Positions 34,759 through 43,749 of a DNA stretch of 64,000 nucleotides are shown here, one piece after another. This DNA comes from Streptacidiphilus anmyonensis. Lineage in GTDB: Bacteria; Actinomycetota; Actinomycetes; Streptomycetales; Streptomycetaceae. Position 1 is the stretch's first letter. Each line of letters opens with the position of its first letter. Both the position numbers and the translations under genes were made by a program. The stretch spans positions 367,205 to 431,204 of the forward strand of contig NZ_BBPQ01000001.1 in assembly GCF_000787855.1 (NCBI RefSeq), given 5' to 3'. The notes under the pieces were generated by a model, which did no database searches, had not been told where the DNA came from, and worked only from the letters and a program-made list of their open reading frames with translations.

Positions 34759-37233
34759 TCAGCCCCTTACGGAAGACGCGACTGCCCCGGCCTCGACGAG
34801 CTCCGCCCCGGCCTCCAGCTCGGACACACGGGGCGCCAGCGTAGCGTGCATGGCGGCCACGAAGCGCTCCCCCTGCGCCGTCAGACTGCCGGATCCGGCC
34901 AAGGTCAGCACGGCGTCGAAGGTGTGGCGCAGCCAGCGCTCGTACTCGCCGCGGGCGTGCGCCACGGCCTCGGCCCCGGCCCCGGTCTCGACCAGCTCCG
35001 ACGTCCTGGCACCCCAGTACTCGACCACGGCGATGTGGGCGTACGTGCCCTGGAAGAGCCCCTCGAAGGGTCGCGGGTCGGGCCGCCACGGCGCGCAGTA
35101 CGTCCGGGTGTCGCGCCGGTCGAAGAGGTCGTCCACGTCGAAGATCGCCCCGAGCTTGACGTGCTGGAACTCGTGCACCAGCAACAGCGCCAGGTACTCG
35201 TCGGTGTCCGGGAGTGCGACGCCGACGTTGCCGAAGGCGTCGCGGGCCGCGCCGCTGACGGCGATGCCGGCCTCTCCCCGACGCAGGGGCGTGACCGTGC
35301 CCAGGCCCGCCCGCAGACCGTCGGCGTACTGCGGCAGGCGGGCGCGGATCCACGCCCACGCCCCGGTCAGGCGCTCACGCCAGAGCGCCGCCTCCGCCTC
35401 GGACAGGCGTCCGCCCGGTGTCCAGTTGTGGCCGGACCGCCGCGGGTCGAGGTCCTCCAGGGCCACCGACCACCCGTCCCCGGTCCACACGCGGAGCGGC
35501 TGCCAGGCTTCGGGCTGCCCCTCCCGGGCGCGGGGCACCCGGACGGATCCGGCGCCGGCCGTGGCCGTGAACCCGTCCGCGTCGGTGGTGACCGTGGCGG
35601 TGGAGACCGTGGCGGCCGAGACCGCGGCGGGGTCGTGCGCGTGACCGGCGCCGGCGAGGTCGAGGCGGCCGACCGTGGGGAGCAGCAGCGCGCCGTCGCG
35701 CAGCGGCACGGCGACCTGCGCGGTCAGGCCGGCCAGGACGGCGGCGGCGGCGGCCGACTCGGCCAGCCCGCCGAGGATCTCCTCGGCGCCCACCGACGAA
35801 CCCGCCGTGAGCGCCGCGAGGGCCCAGGGGCGCAGGTAGGGGTGGCTCAGCACCGCGTCGAGCGCCGCGGGCGCCTCCGCGTCCAGGCGGGCGAAGAGCG
35901 GCCACAGGGCCCGGCTCCCGCCGGCGCCCGGAGCCAGCTGCTCGGCCCTGGCGGCGAGTTCGTCCAGGAGCTCGCGCCCCAGCTGGACCTGGGCGCCGCG
36001 CAGCGCCGAAACCGCCTCCGCGCCGCCGTGGCCCGTGCCGAGCTCGTCGAAGAGGGGTGAGGGCAGCAGGGCCTGCGCCGCGTCGTGCTGGTCGGCCACG
36101 CCGAGTTGCTCCTTGGTCCGGGTGATGAACGCGTACAGGTCTTCGCAGAACACGCTGGGATGGTCGAACGCGCGACTCGGATCCGGCTCGGCGCGGTATC
36201 GGTGCGCATAGAGGCCGCCGCCGCAGGAGTCCACGACGGGGCAGGCCCGGCACTGCGCGCAGAGCCCGGCCAGGCCGAGCTGGCGCCCCAGCAGCGCGGG
36301 ATGGCGGGCGGCCGCGTCCACGGGGTCGCGCAGGACGTCGAAGCCGGTCTCCGGGGCGCCGTCGTACGCGGTCTTCAGCGAGTCGGCCTGTTCCAGGGTG
36401 CCGTCGGTCTCGATGACCAGGAGGTCCGCGGGGGCCAGCCCGAGGGACTCGGTCAGGCTGTCTTCGCCCGCCAGCGTGCGCAGCACGGAGTCGAAGAAGC
36501 GGACCGGCACCGGACGCCCCTGGGCGTCCCAGCGGGTCAGGATCGTCATCAGCCATTCGGCGTAGGGCGTGGGCCCCGTACCCGGGGGCCGCAGGGGCGG
36601 CTCGGCCCAGGTGGCGTGCGGCAGCAGGAAGTCGATCCGTGGCGGATCGAGCTCAAGCAGCGCCTCGTAGACCGCCGTCGGGTCGTTGCGGACGTCGATC
36701 GTGCAGAGCAGCCCGGCGTACAGGTGGCGGTAGCGCGGCGTGTTGAGCAGACGCACGGCGCGGAGGACCTTGGCGTGGCTGCTGCGGCCGTTCCGGTAGC
36801 GGCGGTGCAGATCGTTGGCCGCCCGGTCGCCGTCGAGGGAGATGCCGACCTTGACGTCGTAGCGGTCGAAGAGTTCGAGGTGGCGTTCGCCCAGCGTGAC
36901 GCCGTTGGTGTGGATCCGCAGATCGAGCCGGCAGACCCCGGCGAGCGCGGCGGTCAACTGCTCGGCCGCGAAAGCGAGGCGGTCGTGCCCCGCGAGCAGA
37001 GGCTCTCCCCCATGGAGGACCACATGGACGACCGGGAGACGGTGGCGCCGGGCGTGCTCCGCGATCCGCTGCGCCGTGGCCCGGAGCACCTCGTCCGAGG
37101 GCGTCATGGGGCGACGCTCCCAGCTGGTGTCCGCGTGCTCGTAGACGTAGCAGTGATCGCAGGCGAGATCGCACCTGCTGTGCATCTTCAGCACGAACTG
37201 ACTGAAAGAGGCATCCGTGTCGACGGTGTCCAT
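34759..37233 (-). CDS. fxsB: FxsB radical SAM/SPASM peptide maturase fused to HExxH domain
   Basis: 824 residues. Radical SAM cluster motif Cys21-x3-Cys25-x2-Cys28 (CDLACDHC), VHVVLHGGEPLLAG for SAM, a partial TIM barrel to about 280, then SPASM cysteines LCAQCRACPVVDSCGGG near 320-345. The C-terminal half (400-824) is a separate domain with HEFQH near residue 685 in LLLVHEFQHVKLG, the HExxH motif of zinc peptidase-like peptide-modifying domains. FxsB-type enzymes are known to install three-residue cyclophane crosslinks in FxsA-type precursors. ATG at 37233 lies 39 bases after the fxsA stop. Acts in the cytosol on the precursor encoded upstream. Confidence 0.94.
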   Translation of the reverse strand: MDTVDTDASFSQFVLKMHSRCDLACDHCYVYEHADTSWERRPMTPSDEVLRATAQRIAEHARRHRLPVVHVVLHGGEPLLAGHDRLAFAAEQLTAALAGVCRLDLRIHTNGVTLGERHLELFDRYDVKVGISLDGDRAANDLHRRYRNGRSSHAKVLRAVRLLNTPRYRHLYAGLLCTIDVRNDPTAVYEALLELDPPRIDFLLPHATWAEPPLRPPGTGPTPYAEWLMTILTRWDAQGRPVPVRFFDSVLRTLAGEDSLTESLGLAPADLLVIETDGTLEQADSLKTAYDGAPETGFDVLRDPVDAAARHPALLGRQLGLAGLCAQCRACPVVDSCGGGLYAHRYRAEPDPSRAFDHPSVFCEDLYAFITRTKEQLGVADQHDAAQALLPSPLFDELGTGHGGAEAVSALRGAQVQLGRELLDELAARAEQLAPGAGGSRALWPLFARLDAEAPAALDAVLSHPYLRPWALAALTAGSSVGAEEILGGLAESAAAAAVLAGLTAQVAVPLRDGALLLPTVGRLDLAGAGHAHDPAAVSAATVSTATVTTDADGFTATAGAGSVRVPRAREGQPEAWQPLRVWTGDGWSVALEDLDPRRSGHNWTPGGRLSEAEAALWRERLTGAWAWIRARLPQYADGLRAGLGTVTPLRRGEAGIAVSGAARDAFGNVGVALPDTDEYLALLLVHEFQHVKLGAIFDVDDLFDRRDTRTYCAPWRPDPRPFEGLFQGTYAHIAVVEYWGARTSELVETGAGAEAVAHARGEYERWLRHTFDAVLTLAGSGSLTAQGERFVAAMHATLAPRVSELEAGAELVEAGAVASSVRG

Positions 37234-37272
37234 GGCAGGGGTGACGGTGCTGAGGAAGAGCCAGAGCCTCCG

Positions 37273-37455
37273 TCAGATGGACGACGTGAAAGCAGCGACG
37301 TCCAGCTTGGCGATGCCGGAGTCCGGCAGCGCACGGTTGATCAGATGGCTGTGGGCGACGGCGTCGCGACGGGAGAGCTGCAGTGGCCGAACCGATTCGG
37401 CAGAGGCCTCGGGCGCGGCAGTGTCGGACTGCGTGGTAGCGCGCTCAGTGTTCAC
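37273..37455 (-). CDS. fxsA: FxSxx-COOH peptide precursor FxsA
   Basis: 60 residues from GTG at 37455 with GAGGGG four bases before it. No signal peptide. The N-terminal 25 residues are Thr/Ala/Glu-rich (leader-like); the middle has LQLSRRDAVAHSHLINRALP, and the C terminus is LDVAAFTSSI, so the last five residues are Phe56-Thr-Ser58-Ser-Ile60, matching F-x-S-x-x-COOH exactly. It lies immediately before fxsB. The expected crosslink would join Phe56 to Ser58 (F-T-S), by analogy with three-residue cyclophanes. Product structure and activity are unknown. Confidence 0.92.
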   Translation of the reverse strand: MNTERATTQSDTAAPEASAESVRPLQLSRRDAVAHSHLINRALPDSGIAKLDVAAFTSSI

Positions 37456-37827
37456 GGTACCCCTCGAAGGAGATGTGAGGTGGGGGGCTCAGGCTTCCGC
37501 GCGTGACTCCCGCGACTCTCGTCACTCTCGGGTCCTGCTCGCGTCCTGGCCCGCGGTACCCGTGGCCTGCGTTCAAGATCTCTGACTACGAAATTCGCGC
37601 GCGCAAACCATCACCTATGGAGACACGGTAAAAGTTACACCCACCAAGCCCTCCACGCCCGGCACTCCTGAGCCCGGCCCGACTCCCCTTTGAGTCGCTG
37701 GTCTGGGAATATGCAGCTCAGAGGCTCATGACATCGCGGCGACGTCGAATCGTTACGAAAATTTTCCATCGAACGGGTTAGTAGCGCGCGCCGCGCGGGT
37801 ACTCCGGGCCCATCCTGAGACGCCCCC
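37456..37827. promoter_or_regulatory. fxsA promoter region, locally AT-rich
   Basis: 372 bases between the 3' end of the second fxsT and fxsA. GC content drops sharply at 37560-37640 and 37740-37780 compared with the flanks. The palindrome GAAAATTTTC lies at 37757-37766. No second precursor ending in FxSxx was found in any frame. The region should hold the fxsA promoter and the terminator of the upstream module; I could not assign -35/-10 boxes with confidence. Confidence 0.55.
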
Positions 37828-40800
37828 TCACCACACCGGAATGTCCAGAAGCATACCGACCCACCGTCCCTGACGGAGCGTCGACAGGTCCGGATGGTCC
37901 CGCCCCAGCAGCCGCGACAGTCGCGGCAGCGCCTCGATCCGCAGCCCCTCGCTCTCCAGCGGACGCCCCGCCCGCTGCCCGACGTTCCCCAGATTCGCCG
38001 CCAGCAGCAGGGAGAGCGGGTGGTCCACGCCCTGCCGCGCGTTCGCGTCACCCAGAACGCCCCTGCCCTCACTGAGTGCTGACGTCGTCTCACCGACGAC
38101 CGCCAGTAGTCCGACCCGGTTGCCGCGGGCCGAGAGCGTCAGCGGGTGCGTCGGCCCCAGGCGCAGCTCCAGCGCCCGCACCACGGGCGAGAGAAGCGCG
38201 AGGGCTTCGGCCGCGTGGCCCCGGTCCCTGCCGTCCCCCGCGACGAACACGGCGTGGTTGTGGGCGCAGCACAGCGCCTCGGGATGGTCCGCCCCGGTCC
38301 GCTCGGCCGTCCACGCGCGCACCCGCGCCGCGGCCGGAACCGCTCGCTCACGCGCCCCGGTGACATGCCAGCCGGCCGCCAGCTCCAGGAGGCACGCCTG
38401 GGCGGCAGGGCTCCCCTCGCCGCCCCGGCGCACCGCCGCCGCGTGGACCTCGGCGGCCAGCTCCAACGCCTCCCGGTGCCGGCCGCACCCGCGCAGGGCG
38501 GCGGCCAGTTCCCGTCCCACGCGGAAACGGGAGGGCAGGTCGGGCGCAGCCGAGACGGCCGACCAGACCCGCTGGAGGCGCTCCAGCGCCTCGCCCGGAC
38601 GCCCCAACTCCCTTACGGCCCTCGCCACCGCCGCCGCGGAGTCGAGGGTGGCGGGATGCGCGGGCCCGGGGGCGACGAGGCGGATCCGCAGGGCCTCCTC
38701 GTGCAGTTCGAGCGCCTCGGCGTAGTCGCCGACCAGGTGGTGGTCGAGCCCCAGGTTGTTGATCATCCGCTGGGTGCGCATGTGGGTCCGCCCAAGGCGG
38801 GCGGTCATCGCCGCCAAGGTGCGGCGGTCGACCTCCAGCGCCTCCTGGTAGCGCCCCAGCGCCCGCAGGTCGCCCCCGTAGCCCCCAGCGGTGATCAGCG
38901 TGTGCACGTGCTCGGCCCCGAACAGCTGCCGCTGTGCGGCCATGGTGGCCTCGTCCAGGCGGTGCGCCTCCAGGTGGCGTCCCTGGGAGCGGAGGGAGTT
39001 GGCCCACTCGGCCCGTAGCCGCAGCCGCCGCCAGTCATGCTCGGGCAGCCGGGCGCTCCAGCGCGCGTCCAGGACCTCGGCCAGCTGTTCCGCCTCGACG
39101 GGACGCCCACGGCACCACAGGTAGCGGACGAAGTCGACGAACAGGTCGCGCACCTCCGGCTCGTCGGCGGCGTCGGCTCCCGACGGCAGCAGGTGTCGCC
39201 AGACCTCCTCCAGGCGTCGCCAGTTGCGCTCCTCGTCGACGTCCGCGCCGATCCGCAGCCGACGCGCGACCAGTAGCGCGTGCGCTCGCCGGACCGTGCC
39301 CTCGGACTCGACCGGCCCCAGCCGGGCCAGCGCGGACGCGGCGACTCGGGCGTCGATCCGCAACAACTCGCCTCCCCCGTCCACGAAGAGCAGCCCCAGG
39401 GTCTCCAACTCCCCTTGGACGATGGCGAAACTGGCCCAGTCCATGACGTCGGGCCGCAGCTCCTCCAGCTCCCGCAGCAGCCGGTCGTCCCGCAGCAGCC
39501 GACGGGCCACGGTGCCGCCGCCGAGGCAGGCGCAGAGCTGGAGCACCCGCAGGGCCGCGGGGGACCGCGCCTCGAGGAGGTCCAAGGTCCGGGCCAGCAC
39601 GGCCTGCACGGGGTCGGCGGGATCGGCGGGGTCGAGGGAGAGCAGCAGGGTTTGCGGAGTCTCTCCGCTCACGGCCAGGTAGGCGGAGGCCAGGAACAAC
39701 GCGGGAGCGTGGTCGGCGAGTCGCGCGGCGAGCCGGTCGACCGCACTGCCGGGCGCGGCGTCCGGTCGCCCGAGCAGGCGGCGGGCCGCGGGCCGGTCCA
39801 GTCGGCCCACGGGGAGCAGCTCGGCGTGCTCGCCCCAGACGGGCAGCGCGGTGGTCACCAGGACGTGGGCCGGTGTCCCCGGGACCCCTGGCGGGCCGAA
39901 GGACTGCCAGTCCAGCGCCTCGGGGTCGTCGGCCCCGTCCAGCACCAGCAGGGAGCGGGCGGGAAGCCCCTCGCGGCCAGCGGGGAGCAGCAGGTGGTAG
40001 GCGGCGCGCGCGGCGGCGGGGTCGGCGGCCGGGATCCACCACACCAGGTCGTAGTCGCCCCGGTACCGGTGGGCGAACTCGCGGGCCAGCTCGGTGGCCC
40101 CCGCCCCCGGGCGTTCCGCGAGCAGCGCGACGCGACCGCGCACCGCCAGCAGCTCGTGCGTCCGCTCCAGCTCCTCCGCCCGTCCGGTGAAGAAGGGGTT
40201 GCGGCCGGGCGCGTTCCACACCGAAGGCGCCCGCCCGGGAAAGCGCGCGGTCCGGGCGACGGGAGACTCGTCGACGGCGAGGTCGGGATCCACGGCCCGG
40301 ACGAGCATCCGGGCGGCCAACTGCTCGTCCGGCTGCCGCAGGTCGAGCTCCCGCCCCGACCGGGATTCGCCGCCGCAGCGCACCCGCAGCAGGAGAGGCT
40401 GTCCGTCCGGACCGGTACGCCCCTCGAGTCCGCGCAGCAGCTGCTCCGCGCCGCCCGCCCAGGGCGGCTCCGACAGCAGGGCCACCACCCGCTGCGCCCC
40501 GGCCAGCAGCGCCGCGCCCGGCTCCCGCCCTGGAGCGAGGTCCTGGCCGAGAGCCGGGGCCGGGTCGAGGGCGGGAGCCGGTGCAGGGCCCGGGGCGCGG
40601 TCCCAGCCCGGAGCGGAGTCCAAGCCGAGAGCCGGGGCCGAATCAACGGCCGGGCCCGGGGCCGGGTCGAGGGCGGGGCTGGAGGCCGGTGGTGGGCCGG
40701 AGGCTGGTGTCGGGTCCGACGCCCGCCGTGCGTCACGGACCGGGGCCGACGACAGCCCCGGAGCCCGTCCCGGGTCCGAGGCCGGCTTCACGTCCAAGCC

Positions 40801-42165
40801 CGTGGCCCGGTCCCGGCCCGGAGCGGAGTCCGGACCGTGCGCCGGGTCGAGGGGCGGTGTCGGACGCAAAGCGTCCGGTGGGTCCGAGGGCCGGTGCGCG
40901 TCCGGGCTCGGGGCCGGGTCGGTGTCCCGGCTCCGGCCCGGCTTCGCGGTGGGGGCCGGTAGCGAGCCCGAGGCGACGGGCGGGTGCGAGGGCCGCCGCG
41001 GGTCCGGACCCGGTGCGGCGGTGAGCCTGGGCGGGGCGGCGAACTCGTGGGCTCGGACCTGGAGGCCGGCCGATTCGAGGACCTCCTTCGCCCACTGCGC
41101 CCACGCGCGTTCCGCCGTGCCGTGGAGCAGCGCCACGGGGGCGGGGGCGGTGCGTCGGCGCTGGTAGCGGTCGCGCCAGGCGGCGCGGAGGGCCGGGGGC
41201 ATCGGCGGCAGGCCGCGCACCGCGCCGCCGGTGACGGCGGCGGTGAGCCGCTCGCAGCCGGCGAGCAGCGACTGGGGGTCGCCCGGCTCGTCGCCGAAGA
41301 CGGCCAGCACCTCCTCGAAGGCGTAGTAGGCGCGGTACGGGAGGGCGGCCGCGTTCCAGTACGCCCGCAGCGCCTCTCCCTCGACGCCCTCGGGAAAGCC
41401 CGCGAAGCGGCGTCGGGCCAGGTCGCGGCCCGCCTCGAACCGCTCGTGCTCGCCGCCGTCGACCCGGGTGGGCACGGGCAGCACCCGGACCGGGCGGCCC
41501 TGGCCGGCCCGCACCCGGGCGACGTCGTGGGCCACCCCGGCGGCGCCGTCGATGCCCTGACCGCTGAGGGTGAAGCAGACCACCAGGGTGTCCGGGAGTT
41601 CGAGCGTGCAGACACCGGCCACGTCGCCGAGACCGGTGCGGCTGTCGATCAGCACGTAGTCGTAGGCCGCCGCCATCGAGTCGCGCAGCGCCTGGAGGAA
41701 GTCCGCGCCGTGGTCCCGGCTGTAGAAGAGGTTCCAGTCCAGGTCGGCGAGGGCCTCCGCGTAGGCCGGGCCCTCCTGGCCCGCGCACAGCAGGTCCAGG
41801 CGCCCGCGACCGGGGAAGTGCGGCCAGTCGACCCGCAGCACTCGTCCCGAGACGTCGGCGTGACGTGGCGTCAGCTGTCGCAGCTCCGTGCCGGACCAGC
41901 GGTACCGGTCCAGCGCGGCACGGAAGTCCGTGACCGCGTCCAGCACGCCGGTGCGGTTGGCGCGTTCGACCGGGTCGAGGAACGGGTGGAAGTACCGCTC
42001 CAGGCCGGGCGCTTCGAGGTCCCAGTCGACGGCCAGCACCCGCAGGCCGTCGGCGGCCAGGATCCAGGCGACGTTGGCCAGCGCGGTGGTCCGGCCGGTG
42101 CCGCCCTTGTACGAGTAGAAGGTCACGACCTTGCCGCGGCCCGTCGGGCCGTCCCCGGCGGTCAC
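37828..42165 (-). CDS. Second FxsT-type protein with split TIR region and degenerate NB-ARC P-loop
   Basis: 1445 residues from GTG at 42165, overlapping the stop of the second fxsC (GTGA). The MinD-like domain is intact (KGGTGRT at 20-26, VLAVDWDLEAPGL). The TIR region starts near 342 (PVALLHGTAERAWAQWAKEV) but after about residue 380 is interrupted by roughly 160 residues of Pro/Ala/Asp/Gly repeats before resuming at AALLAGAQRVVALLSEPPWA. The NB-ARC domain follows, with ERPGAGATELA near 685 in place of G-x-GKT, so the P-loop lysine is lost, while Walker B SLLVLDGADDP remains. TPR repeats fill the C-terminal 550 residues. Probably a diverged paralogue that binds ATP poorly at the STAND site. 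Confidence 0.87.
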   Translation of the reverse strand: MTAGDGPTGRGKVVTFYSYKGGTGRTTALANVAWILAADGLRVLAVDWDLEAPGLERYFHPFLDPVERANRTGVLDAVTDFRAALDRYRWSGTELRQLTPRHADVSGRVLRVDWPHFPGRGRLDLLCAGQEGPAYAEALADLDWNLFYSRDHGADFLQALRDSMAAAYDYVLIDSRTGLGDVAGVCTLELPDTLVVCFTLSGQGIDGAAGVAHDVARVRAGQGRPVRVLPVPTRVDGGEHERFEAGRDLARRRFAGFPEGVEGEALRAYWNAAALPYRAYYAFEEVLAVFGDEPGDPQSLLAGCERLTAAVTGGAVRGLPPMPPALRAAWRDRYQRRRTAPAPVALLHGTAERAWAQWAKEVLESAGLQVRAHEFAAPPRLTAAPGPDPRRPSHPPVASGSLPAPTAKPGRSRDTDPAPSPDAHRPSDPPDALRPTPPLDPAHGPDSAPGRDRATGLDVKPASDPGRAPGLSSAPVRDARRASDPTPASGPPPASSPALDPAPGPAVDSAPALGLDSAPGWDRAPGPAPAPALDPAPALGQDLAPGREPGAALLAGAQRVVALLSEPPWAGGAEQLLRGLEGRTGPDGQPLLLRVRCGGESRSGRELDLRQPDEQLAARMLVRAVDPDLAVDESPVARTARFPGRAPSVWNAPGRNPFFTGRAEELERTHELLAVRGRVALLAERPGAGATELAREFAHRYRGDYDLVWWIPAADPAAARAAYHLLLPAGREGLPARSLLVLDGADDPEALDWQSFGPPGVPGTPAHVLVTTALPVWGEHAELLPVGRLDRPAARRLLGRPDAAPGSAVDRLAARLADHAPALFLASAYLAVSGETPQTLLLSLDPADPADPVQAVLARTLDLLEARSPAALRVLQLCACLGGGTVARRLLRDDRLLRELEELRPDVMDWASFAIVQGELETLGLLFVDGGGELLRIDARVAASALARLGPVESEGTVRRAHALLVARRLRIGADVDEERNWRRLEEVWRHLLPSGADAADEPEVRDLFVDFVRYLWCRGRPVEAEQLAEVLDARWSARLPEHDWRRLRLRAEWANSLRSQGRHLEAHRLDEATMAAQRQLFGAEHVHTLITAGGYGGDLRALGRYQEALEVDRRTLAAMTARLGRTHMRTQRMINNLGLDHHLVGDYAEALELHEEALRIRLVAPGPAHPATLDSAAAVARAVRELGRPGEALERLQRVWSAVSAAPDLPSRFRVGRELAAALRGCGRHREALELAAEVHAAAVRRGGEGSPAAQACLLELAAGWHVTGARERAVPAAARVRAWTAERTGADHPEALCCAHNHAVFVAGDGRDRGHAAEALALLSPVVRALELRLGPTHPLTLSARGNRVGLLAVVGETTSALSEGRGVLGDANARQGVDHPLSLLLAANLGNVGQRAGRPLESEGLRIEALPRLSRLLGRDHPDLSTLRQGRWVGMLLDIPVW
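40540..41015 (-). repeat. Degenerate in-frame minisatellite encoding Pro/Ala/Asp linker
   Basis: Imperfect units recur on the plus strand: CCGAGAGCCGGGGCCG occurs in two places (near 40548 and 40625) and CCCGGAGCGGAGTCC in two (near 40610 and 40815). Length is kept in frame, giving units such as LDPAPALG, DSAPGWDRAPG and DSAPGRDRATG in the protein. It splits the TIR-like region of the second FxsT protein; the first copy at 28416-32399 has no such insertion. Confidence 0.75.
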
Positions 42166-42938
42166 CGGTCCCCTTTCCCGGCCGGGTCGTCGTGCGGGAC
42201 GCCCGTCGGCCTGAGCCGGGGCAGCCGCTCCCGCGCGGACGGCGCGAAGGCGCTGGGCACCTTCGCCAGGTCCGGCGCCTCGCCCTCCTCGACGACCGTG
42301 CGGCCGGCCACCTCCTTGATCCGCTCGGCCAGCAGGTAGACCGTCTCGCGGCGGTCCGGCTTCATCGCGGGGCGTGCCATCAGCGCGTACAGGCCCTGGC
42401 TGCGGTAGCTCTCCGGGAAATCCCCGTGCTGGTACTGGAGCCGCCGGACCGGCGGCGGCATCTGCTCCGGCGGGGTCGGCACCCAGCGCACCGGGACGAT
42501 GGCCGTCGGAGCGGCCCGGCCCGCCTCCACTCCGGCGGCCAGCCGCACGGGGCGGGCGGAGAAGGCGGCCCACTCCTTGCCGCACATCTCGCTGGCGAAG
42601 TAGCCGGGCGAGAGCAGGGCCACCAGCACCCGGCACTGGGCGAGTTGCTGGGACAGCCACTGGCCCCAGTCCTCGCCCACCTCGATGGAGCCGTCCATCA
42701 TGCCGACCGGCACCGTGCCGATGGGCGGGCAGAGCTCACCGAGATGGTCGCTCAGCTCGAAGAAGAGCCGTCGCACCAGCTTGGCCGGACGCCCCAACCG
42801 CCGCGACCCTCCGCGCAGCCCCGGGGAGTGCGCGTGGCTCAGGAAGAAGTACGGCCGGTTCACGCCCTCCTGGGCATCCCCGCCGCTCCGACCGTCCCCG
42901 CCGTCCCGGCCCTCGCCGTCCGTGCCGTCGAACACCAC
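42162..42938 (-). CDS. Second TIR-like FxsC-type protein (short form)
   Basis: About 258 residues from GTG at 42938, chosen because GGGGG sits nine bases upstream in the same setting as in the first fxsC gene; ATG at 43019 would add an unlikely Arg-rich tail. TIR-like domain: RPYFFLSHAHSPGL, GSIEVGEDWGQWLSQQL, RVLVALLSPGYFASEM, Cys119 and Glu122 in CGKEWAAF, VRWVPTPPEQMPPPVRRLQY. It stops after the equivalent of residue 215 of the first FxsC and lacks its C-terminal domain. Stop overlaps the second fxsT gene. No precursor or radical SAM gene precedes it. Confidence 0.85.
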   Translation of the reverse strand: MVFDGTDGEGRDGGDGRSGGDAQEGVNRPYFFLSHAHSPGLRGGSRRLGRPAKLVRRLFFELSDHLGELCPPIGTVPVGMMDGSIEVGEDWGQWLSQQLAQCRVLVALLSPGYFASEMCGKEWAAFSARPVRLAAGVEAGRAAPTAIVPVRWVPTPPEQMPPPVRRLQYQHGDFPESYRSQGLYALMARPAMKPDRRETVYLLAERIKEVAGRTVVEEGEAPDLAKVPSAFAPSARERLPRLRPTGVPHDDPAGKGDR

Positions 42939-43041
42939 CGCACCGCACCCCCGACCGGTGTCGAACCTGGGTTCCCATGGTGACCCAGTCCGGGATGTGA
43001 CGGAACATCGTCTCCTCATCCCGGTGCGGCGGCCGGCCGGT

Positions 43042-43749
43042 TCAGGGGCAGAGGCGCTCCACCCGCCAGCCCGTCGGGGCGGTGGGGTCGGCGTCGTAGC
43101 GGAGCCGGTCGTGGAGGCGGTTCTCGCGGCCCTGCCAGAACTCCACCGAGGTCGGCGCGACCCGGAAGCCGCCCCAGAACGGCGGGACGGGGACGCCCTC
43201 GCCCTCGGGGTACCGGGTGACCAGGTCCGCGTAGCGACGCTCCAGCTCCTCCCGCGAGCCGACCGGACGGGACTGCTCGCTGGCCCAGGCGCCGAGCTGG
43301 GAGCCGTGCGGGCGGGAGCGGAAGTAGCCGGCCGTCTCGTCGCGGCCGACGCGGGTCGCGGTGCCGGCGACGATGACCTGGCGGGCGATCGGGTGCCACG
43401 GGAAGAGCAGTGCGACGTGCGGGTTGTCCGCGATGTCGCGGCCCTTGCGGCTCTCGTAGTTCGTGTAGAAGACGAAGCCGCGCTCGTCGTAGCCCTTGAG
43501 CAGCACGGTGCGCATGCTGGGCCGGCCGGCCTCGTCCACCGTGGAGACGATCATCGCGTTCGGCTCGTCGACGCCGGCGTGCTGCGCGTCGACGAACCAG
43601 CGGGTGAACTGCTGGACCGGGTCCGCGGCGAGTTCCGCCTCCAGCAGGCCCTCGGCCCGGTACTGGCGGCGCATGTCCGCGGGGTCGGCATGGCTGAGCG
43701 GCGCGAGGGGCCCGTGGTCCGGCGCAAGAGGAGCATCCGATGCGTGCAC
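43042..43749 (-). CDS. pdxH: Pyridoxamine 5'-phosphate oxidase
   Basis: 235 residues from GTG at 43749. FMN enzyme that oxidises pyridoxamine- or pyridoxine-5'-phosphate to PLP. Signature stretches are complete: [90 protein letters not shown] and NRLHDRLRY. Works as a cytosolic dimer. Divergent from the citrate synthase gene, an arrangement I recall from S. coelicolor. PLP enzymes in this window that could use its product are serC and the threonine dehydratase. Confidence 0.96.
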   Translation of the reverse strand: MHASDAPLAPDHGPLAPLSHADPADMRRQYRAEGLLEAELAADPVQQFTRWFVDAQHAGVDEPNAMIVSTVDEAGRPSMRTVLLKGYDERGFVFYTNYESRKGRDIADNPHVALLFPWHPIARQVIVAGTATRVGRDETAGYFRSRPHGSQLGAWASEQSRPVGSREELERRYADLVTRYPEGEGVPVPPFWGGFRVAPTSVEFWQGRENRLHDRLRYDADPTAPTGWRVERLCP

